Assembly (NCBI RefSeq): GCF_964355755.1
Contig: NC_092673.1
Span: forward strand, 16,437,001-16,501,000
Reading direction: 5' to 3'
From: Antedon mediterranea
Lineage: Eukaryota > Echinodermata > Crinoidea > Comatulida > Antedonidae
DNA: 64,000 bases
The notes under the pieces are model-generated. The model saw nothing but the letters and a program-made list of their open reading frames with translations. It had not been told where the DNA came from and did not search any database. This document shows, in pieces, positions 59,201 to 64,000 of this stretch. The position numbers and the translations under genes were made by a program. How positions within the stretch are numbered: position 1 is the first letter of the stretch; the number at the start of each line of letters is the position of its first letter.

Positions 59201-59367
59201 ACAATTTCACATAATGTTTGTTGTCAGTATTTATAAACTTCATTATGATTCCTTTCCAGTATGGTAACACTCCATTACATTTATATCTGAAGAGTGCATA
59301 TACACCTACCTTAGAAATAGTGACGTGTCTCATTCAGCATGGGGCACCAGTAGCATTGCAAAATGAG
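52724..59367 (+). CDS. Ankyrin-repeat protein gene with tandemly duplicated single-repeat exons (3' end not found)
   Basis: Predicted coding exons: 52724-52731, 53127-53220, 56763-56867, 56965-57069, 57289-57396, 57619-57720, 57940-58050, 58270-58380, 58600-58707, 58929-59039, 59260-59367. They total 1071 nt or 357 codons without a stop. Exon 1 gives ATG GAA AG; exon 2 supplies the G that completes the codon and ends in phase 0; every following exon is a multiple of three and phase 0. All junctions are GT-AG. Exon 2 encodes a capping repeat (KHLVEALSRNDLKTI... to LLKSIDE); each later exon encodes one ankyrin repeat built on GDTPLH, then PTLEIVTCLIQHG. The exon edge falls inside the beta-turn of the repeat. 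A stop (TGA at 52703) precedes the ATG in frame. Ankyrin repeats bind proteins; partner and cell location are unknown. No terminal exon or poly-A site was found; decayed exon copies continue to 63.1 kb. A shorter set of exons could be used by alternative splicing. Confidence 0.78.
53359..55612 (+). repeat. 71-bp minisatellite in the large intron of the ankyrin gene, about 31 units
   Basis: The unit runs GATGATGGAGGTATAACC, TGCATGTACTGATTAACCAC, ATTAGGCTAAAAATAATAAT, ATAAATACACACT. Two early variants alternate ('ggaagcttacctc' and 'ggaggtataacctgc') at 53374-53880; later units are more uniform. A minus-strand frame at 53876-54064 is a by-product. It sits between exon 2 and the tandem exon array. 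Confidence 0.96.
55640..56460 (+). repeat. Intronic block copy 1 (recurs at 59450 and 60620/61858)
   Basis: The words 'ttaacaaaaatcaaatttga', 'gatttatgataactgattta', 'cctgctccctcccttacctt' and 'cttctgtcagtctatccagc' recur in the same order at 59455-59930 and 61860-62165. These blocks flank the exon array and show that duplication extended beyond single exons. Confidence 0.8.
56461..56552 (+). pseudogene. Decayed ankyrin exon copy without acceptor
   Basis: The 3' part of an exon (from 'accttagaaatagtgacg' to 'gcaaaatgag' and donor GTAAAT) is intact, but the first third, with the TPLH codons and the TTTCCAG acceptor, is missing. Confidence 0.75.
56763..56867 (+). CDS. Ankyrin exon A1 (35 codons)
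   Basis: Phase 0 to 0, acceptor TTTCCAG, donor AATAAG|GTAATG. First residue Asn; variable segment between YL and PTLEIV is RHGY; HGVP near the end. Confidence 0.8.
56965..57069 (+). CDS. Ankyrin exon A2 (35 codons)
   Basis: First residue Tyr, YGE in place of NGD; variable segment WSTV; HGTP; ends QKK. The intron before it is only 97 bp because about 130 bp of the usual intron is deleted. Confidence 0.8.
57289..57396 (+). CDS. Ankyrin exon A3 (36 codons)
   Basis: First residues NGY; variable segment ESGYT; HGAP. The upstream intron has the usual length of about 220 bp. Confidence 0.8.
57619..57720 (+). CDS. Ankyrin exon A4 (34 codons)
   Basis: First residues YGN; shortest variable segment, RSG; HGAP followed by L in place of V. 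Confidence 0.8.
57940..58050 (+). CDS. Ankyrin exon A5 (37 codons)
   Basis: First residues NGD; variable segment LSVSTA; HGEP. A6 is almost the same, exactly 330 bp downstream, so this pair is the most recent duplication. Confidence 0.8.
58270..58380 (+). CDS. Ankyrin exon A6 (37 codons)
   Basis: As A5 with variable segment LSVSTA, but the His of QHG is replaced by Gln (QQGEP), a single substitution in a position that ankyrins often use for binding. Confidence 0.8.
58600..58707 (+). CDS. Ankyrin exon A7 (36 codons)
   Basis: First residues DGD; variable segment RSKFK (basic and aromatic); HGTP. Donor AATAAG|GTAAAT. Confidence 0.8.
58929..59039 (+). CDS. Ankyrin exon A8 (37 codons)
   Basis: First residues FGD; variable segment RNRGYP; HGTP; ends QNE where most end QNK. 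Confidence 0.8.
59260..59367 (+). CDS. Ankyrin exon A9 (36 codons)
   Basis: First residues YGN; variable segment KSAYT; HGAP; ends QNE. Last intact exon of the array; its donor GTAAAT leads into intronic block sequence. Confidence 0.8.
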
Positions 59368-59449
59368 GTAAATGTACAGGGATTTGCTAGTGTAATAAGC
59401 TAAAATTCTTTAGATCTACTGAAATAAACTATTCAGTGAGAGAAAAAAG

Positions 59450-60520
59450 TAAGCCCATTAACAAAAATCAAATTTTATTAAAACAAACCAAATTAAAATA
59501 ATAACTAAACAGTTATATATGATTTATGATAACTGATTTAAAGTATACAGTTATCCATCACATAACATTAATGTTTTTTCTTAATGAACAAAAACAATCT
59601 ACTTGTAATTTTTTATATTCAGGTGAATCTATATATAATCAGTATAATTTTGTTTAAATACTTTTTACCATAAAATAAATATATATTGCTCATATGTAGC
59701 TGTAAAGATAACAACAATTGAAAATGGTCTAATTAATTATAAATATGAAATAAAATGAGACAACTACAGTATGTTGACAAATAATAGAATAGCAAACAAA
59801 AATGTTTGTGTTATTGTTAACAAAATTAATAGAATCTGATTTTAATAAAAAAGAATTATTAATTGTTAATAACTTGCTCCCTCCCTTACCTTCCAAAAAA
59901 ATACTTCTGTCAGTATATCCAGCTAATTACAGTTTGAATATGGCCTTTTAAAGAGATCTTTTTCCAGCATTTTTTTTTTTGCAAATATTTTGCCACAAAT
60001 GGAAGAGAAATGTAAATAATGTTTAGTTTATAGTGGTTTCCAAAATCTAAAATTGTTCGAACAATGCAATTAGACATTTTTTTATATTCAGGTGAATCAG
60101 TATAATTTTGTTTACATATTTTTGACCGTAAAACAAATATAAATTGGTCATATGTAGCTGTAAAGATAACAATGATTGACAATGGTCTAATTAATTGTAA
60201 AGATGAAATAAAATGGGACAACTACATTGATTAATAATAAAATAACAAATAAAAATGCTTATGTCAAAAAAATTAATAGAATCTGATTTTAATAAAAAAA
60301 TAATTATTAATTAATAACCTGCTCCCTCCCTTACCTTACAAAAAAATGCTTCTGTAATAGTAATAGGCTAACAATCTTTAGATCTGATCCATGGTAAGAT
60401 ATTCTATTTTGTTCTCATTTATCAATCATGTCAATTAGGATTATTGACCACATTATTTAGCAGTAATTCTTGCTATGGTTTGGGTTGACAAAAAAAAACC
60501 CAATTTCACATAATGTCTGT
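59450..60520 (+). repeat. Intronic block copy 2, partly duplicated
   Basis: Matches 55735-56250. A second, shorter piece of the same block follows at about 60085-60360. No open gene; the minus frame 59910-60221 is not supported. Confidence 0.75.
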
Positions 60521-60529
60521 TGTCAGTAT

Positions 60530-60556
60530 TATACACCAACAATATTGCAAAATAAG
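60530..60556 (+). pseudogene. Remnant of an ankyrin exon
   Basis: Only 'acacca' and 'attgcaaaataag' with the donor GTAATG remain; the middle of the exon and the acceptor are deleted. The intron words on both sides are still recognisable. Confidence 0.65.
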
Positions 60557-60619
60557 GTAATGTACAGGGATTTGCTAGTGTAATAAGCTAACATTATATA
60601 GATCTGCTGAAGTAGACCA

Positions 60620-62950
60620 TTTAATGAGAGAAAAAAGTAAGCACATTAACAAAAATAAAATTTGATTAAAACAAACCAAATAAAAAAATAACTAACTAGA
60701 TTTAAACTCGTCACTACGGACGAGTTAGGTTATCCGCAGCGCAAAAGGCACGTGCACGTCATACGTTAGAATATTACGCGCAGAAAAACGTTTACACCAT
60801 TGAAAAAATGATAGTGCGCCCTCTATTTTGCGTCACGTCTGAGTATATACGGTATACACTATATACTATATACGTATAACCATACAGTGCAGAATAGTGA
60901 AAAGAAGTGACCAAAGTTATTAACGCTTTTGAACATGATGACGTAATAACAATTTTAAAAATTGTAAATCATGCGAAAGATAATTGATTGACCTAAACAA
61001 TATAAAAAATGGAGGGCAATGGAATACGGATAATTGGAGATGCGCTCTATTAAATGTGATGAGCTATGACGAAAGAGACAAAAATCCTATTATTTATATT
61101 CGAGTGGCCATACGATGACGTCACAATGTCCGGTTAGTCATATTGATGCATGATTTGATATCTGCAACTCATCTACTACCAGAATATGTAATTTTAAAAA
61201 AGTTCACGACGTAGTTTAGAATTTATGACTGTTTAAAAAAAGGCATAATTTCGACAAATTTTTGAACTTTTTCATCAAAAATGCGCGTAAAATGTTTAAT
61301 TCTACGTGCTCGTATGACGTGATTTTAAGTCGAAATTGTTTGAAAGTTGGTAAATTTTCTAAAAAAGACAGGAAAAACAAAAATCAAGCAAAAAAATGAT
61401 GTTTTTGCGCTACGTGCGCACGTGCGCGTAAAAAAATTGCGCACGCGTGGGAATTTTTGAAATGCTCAAAATGACATGAAACGCGTAGAAAGTTGATTAG
61501 ATATTGATTTTTCGCATTTTGAAATTTTAAACGCGCGTAAATTTTTGTGAAACATGCCATTTTTAATCCATAGAAAGTTTGCGCTTGATATGACTTAAAG
61601 TTTCACCAAGTTTCAATACAAAACGACTTTTAGTTTTTAATCAATCATTGAAATTCATAAAATCGCGCGTAACTTACGCTGCGCGAATCAAAGTTCATAA
61701 AAAAAAGTTTCTTGCACATCTACAGCTACAGGGCTATCTTTTGACAAAGTTATACAATCATATGTTGGCCAGAATTAGAGATACGCTGCGAACAAAATTC
61801 GTGGAAAGAAAGAAGAACATAGGAAAAAAAGGGGTTATCCGCCAAGTGCGGATAACCAAATAGTTATATGATTTATGATCTGATTTAAAGTGTACAGTTA
61901 CCTATCATATGACATAAATCTTTAATTTCCTTAATGAACAAAAAAATCTATTTTTTTTATATATTCAGTTATTAATTAACAATTATTGACAATGGTCTAA
62001 TTAATTGTAAATATGAAATAAAATGCGACAACTACTAAACAACTAAAAATGTTTATTAAAAAAAATAATAGAATCTGATTTTAATAAAAAATAATTATTA
62101 ATTAAAAACCTGCTCCCTCCCTTACCTTACAAAAAATGCTTCTGTCAGTCTATCCAGCTAATTATGAACATGGCCATAAAGAAATCCTTTTCCAACCTAG
62201 GATCTTTTTGTGCAAACATTTGCCACAAAATGAAATGTAAACAATGTTTTGTTAGTTTTCAAAATCTAAATTGTTTGAGTAATGCAATTTAAAAAAGAAA
62301 GGTAATATGAAATTATTCTTTTCAAACTGAATGCTTTTAAGAAAAGTTCCGTCTCTTATCTTATGACTTTTTTGGAAAAATGATTTCTCGCTAAAATATA
62401 ATATACTAGTAAGTGCTCACAGATGGTTTTTAAATACATGACCTTTGGTAAATGACTGAAAATTGTTTAAATACAAAGCAAATAAAATACAGATATGTTG
62501 GAATTTATGTAGTCAAATATAATTGTCATCCTGAGAATTACCTTAATTTTGTTTATTGCATGGTATTGTTCACCAAATTCCTGTCTTGGTACAATTGATG
62601 ATGGGATGGTATCAGGCTTCATGATATGATATGATTTTCATCGAGGCAAATGGTTTAAACTAAATTTGTTATCGTTAATATCTAACTTAGCTTAATTATG
62701 ATATTGGTTTCATTGGGAGTTAAAAATCAGTACCGAAAGTATGTACCAACTTTCTCTACCATTGAGTATAAATTCTAGAAGTTGCACTTAATTTACTAAA
62801 ATTCATTAAACAACTTATTGGTCTCATATTGTTAACATCTAAACATTTGTTTGTACAATTTTATGAAATATGTATTTTATTAATGTTGAAATTTTGTGAT
62901 TGATATTTATAAATTTACATAGGGATTTGCTGGTGTAATAGGCCAACATT
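60620..62950 (+). repeat. Intronic block copy 3, interrupted by a 1.16-kb insertion
   Basis: 60625-60695 and 61858-62740 together match block copy 1. 62640-62745 also matches 55630-55740 ('ttaaaaatcagtaccgaaag'). Between lies the hairpin-ended insertion described separately. Confidence 0.75.
60696..61858. mobile_element. Insertion of 1.16 kb with hairpin ends
   Basis: Block copies 1 and 2 read 'ataactaaatagttatat' and 'ataactaaacagttatat' without interruption (about 55788 and 59503). Here the word is split. Just inside the left edge is AACTCGTC-loop-GACGAGTT (about 60707-60728) followed by GGTTATCCGC; just inside the right edge is a perfect 10-bp hairpin GGTTATCCGC-loop-GCGGATAACC ending at about 61857. 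The interior is rich in GCGCGTAAAAA words. No transposase; the 71-codon frame at 61648-61863 is probably fortuitous. The ends recall single-hairpin elements such as Helitrons, but the CTRR terminus is not seen. Confidence 0.7.
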
Positions 62951-63047
62951 AATTGTAATTGTTGTTTGTTTTGACAAAAAAACAAACAATTTCACATAAT
63001 GTCTGTTGTCAGTATTTATAAACATCATGATTATGATTCCTTTCCAG

Positions 63048-63140
63048 GATGGTAATACTCCAATACATGTGTATTTTAGGAGGAGTAGATTAATACCTAC
63101 CTTAAAAATAGTGACTTGTCTGATTCAGCATGGGGTCACC
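63048..63140 (+). pseudogene. Ankyrin exon copy truncated by a LINE
   Basis: The intron before it (62930-63047) and the acceptor TTTCCAG are intact. The exon reads DGNTPIHVYF, variable segment RRSRLI, PTLKIVTCLIQHG and then passes into LINE sequence near 63138-63142, losing its last 10 or so codons and donor. Confidence 0.8.
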
Positions 63141-63141
63141 A

Positions 63142-64000
63142 TGTTGTTCTAGGAATTTCCATGCTAGTTGTGTCTACATTAATCCTCATAGGTTTAGAAC
63201 ATTCTTCAAAAATAGGTCTTCTGACTGGTGCTGCCATCTTTGTGCACTCCCAAAACTGAATGATTCATTCTTTAGTATCTCTTCGGATACAAATGAAAAC
63301 GATGCATTGCTCAACTTGGATCCACTAGTATGTGGAATCAACAACGATTCCAGCAGTAATTCGGACTCTATCATTGATCCTGCAGAGGTACTGAAAGGAA
63401 AAGGCATGCATTTTCTTCATGTTAATGCGCGGTCTCTACTACCCAAAATATCTGAACTTAGAACACTTGTTGGTGGAACCAAAGTGGCAGTCATTGCTGT
63501 CACTGAAACGCACCTTGACAGTTCCATTACCGATAATGAAATACACATCCCAGACTTCCAACTATATCGTCGAGACCGTGCCAGAGCAGGTGGTGGAGTA
63601 TGTCTGTACTTCAAGTCTACCCTGGCCATTACTATGCGGTCTGACTGTGACAATGCCAACATTGAGGCACTATGGTCTGAAGTACATCTCCCAAGAACAA
63701 GGCCTATTATCGTTGGAGTCTGTTATCGGCCACCAAAACAACGTCATGGTGAATTTATTGATGGAATGGATAACATTATGGAACAACTACCGAGAAACTC
63801 GGAGATCTACATTTTCGGAGATACAAACATGTCTAGCTTGAAAAAGGATAGCAACTATATCAAATTCCAACAGACTCTGCACATCAGTGGAATGTCTCAA
63901 ATTATGAGCGAACCCACACGCATCTGTGATTCCTGCGAATCTTGTCTTGATCATATTATCACCAACTCTTCGGACAAACTAAACAAATTCGGAGTGCTAT
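63142..64000 (+). CDS. 5'-truncated LINE (L2/CR1-like): PHD-like finger end and endonuclease domain, continues beyond the window
   Basis: The frame (codons in register with 63142) is open to the window end. The first part has Cys/His pairs (CCSRNFHASC, DWCCHLCALP) of a PHD-like zinc finger, found in front of the endonuclease in some L2/CR1-type LINEs. From about 63415 comes an apurinic-type endonuclease of the EEP fold: LHVNARSLLPK, AVTETHLD with the catalytic Glu, GGGVCLYF, IIVGVCYRPP, and IYIFGDTNMS in place of the usual GDFN, then LDHIITN in place of the SDH/LDH motif. It would nick target DNA for target-primed reverse transcription. The RT lies outside. 5' truncation is usual for LINE copies. 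Confidence 0.85.

Noticed and set aside
61648-61863. Basic 71-codon protein
   Set aside because: Lies within the hairpin-ended insertion and ends in its terminal hairpin; basic composition follows from GCGCGTAAA-type repeats.
63419-63841. 140-codon plus frame MLMRGLYYPKY...
   Set aside because: It lies in a shifted frame over the LINE endonuclease; the motifs HVNARSLLPK and CYRPP are in the frame of 63421.

Overview
The window is eukaryotic, AT-rich, intron-containing DNA dominated by repeats and nested transposable elements. It most likely comes from a marine invertebrate deuterostome, plausibly an echinoderm. That rests on frequent TAGGCCTA-type words, a Ty3/gypsy element of the kind found in sea urchins, and a tyrosine-recombinase (Ngaro/DIRS-like) retrotransposon with an SGNH-hydrolase ORF; no marker gene fixes the taxon. 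No prokaryotic gene, operon, rRNA, genuine tRNA gene or CRISPR array is present.

Layout. (i) 1.1-49.7 kb holds three copies of a composite repeat: a conserved flank A of about 1.3-1.6 kb, then a tandem array with an 89-bp unit, then (for two copies) a conserved flank B. Copy 1 has an array of about 128 units (9.5-20.9 kb), copy 2 about 36 units (22.2-25.4 kb), copy 3 about 41 units (41.7-45.4 kb). Comparing the copies reveals uninterrupted 'empty sites' and so dates nested insertions: a 1.4-kb DNA element (1291-2685), a 5.3-kb YR retrotransposon (about 3720-9018), a small MITE shared by copies 2 and 3, a 2-kb element with GGTAACGGAATTACA motifs (about 25432-27488), a 1.7-kb element with a Myb/SANT-like ORF and a tRNA-SINE (about 28441-30108), and a 3'-truncated gypsy element (45380-49330) that itself carries a hAT element with an 8-bp target duplication (46033-47414).

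(ii) 30.7-39.7 kb is gene-free repeat debris: an element with CCGGACC-rich inverted ends, two adjacent long fold-backs, nested MITEs, and a LINE 3' tail that matches the tail of the SINE at 29.3 kb.

(iii) 49.7-64 kb contains the one likely host gene. A start exon (ATG at 52724), a second coding exon (53127-53220) and nine near-identical, phase-0 ankyrin-repeat exons (56763-59367) join in one open frame. The exons differ mainly at codons expected to lie on the ankyrin binding surface, while their introns are almost unchanged. A 71-bp minisatellite fills the large intron, a 31-bp minisatellite lies just upstream of the start, and decayed exon copies continue to 63.1 kb, where a 5'-truncated LINE with an endonuclease domain interrupts the last copy and runs off the window. 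This exon array is the most interesting object in the window.
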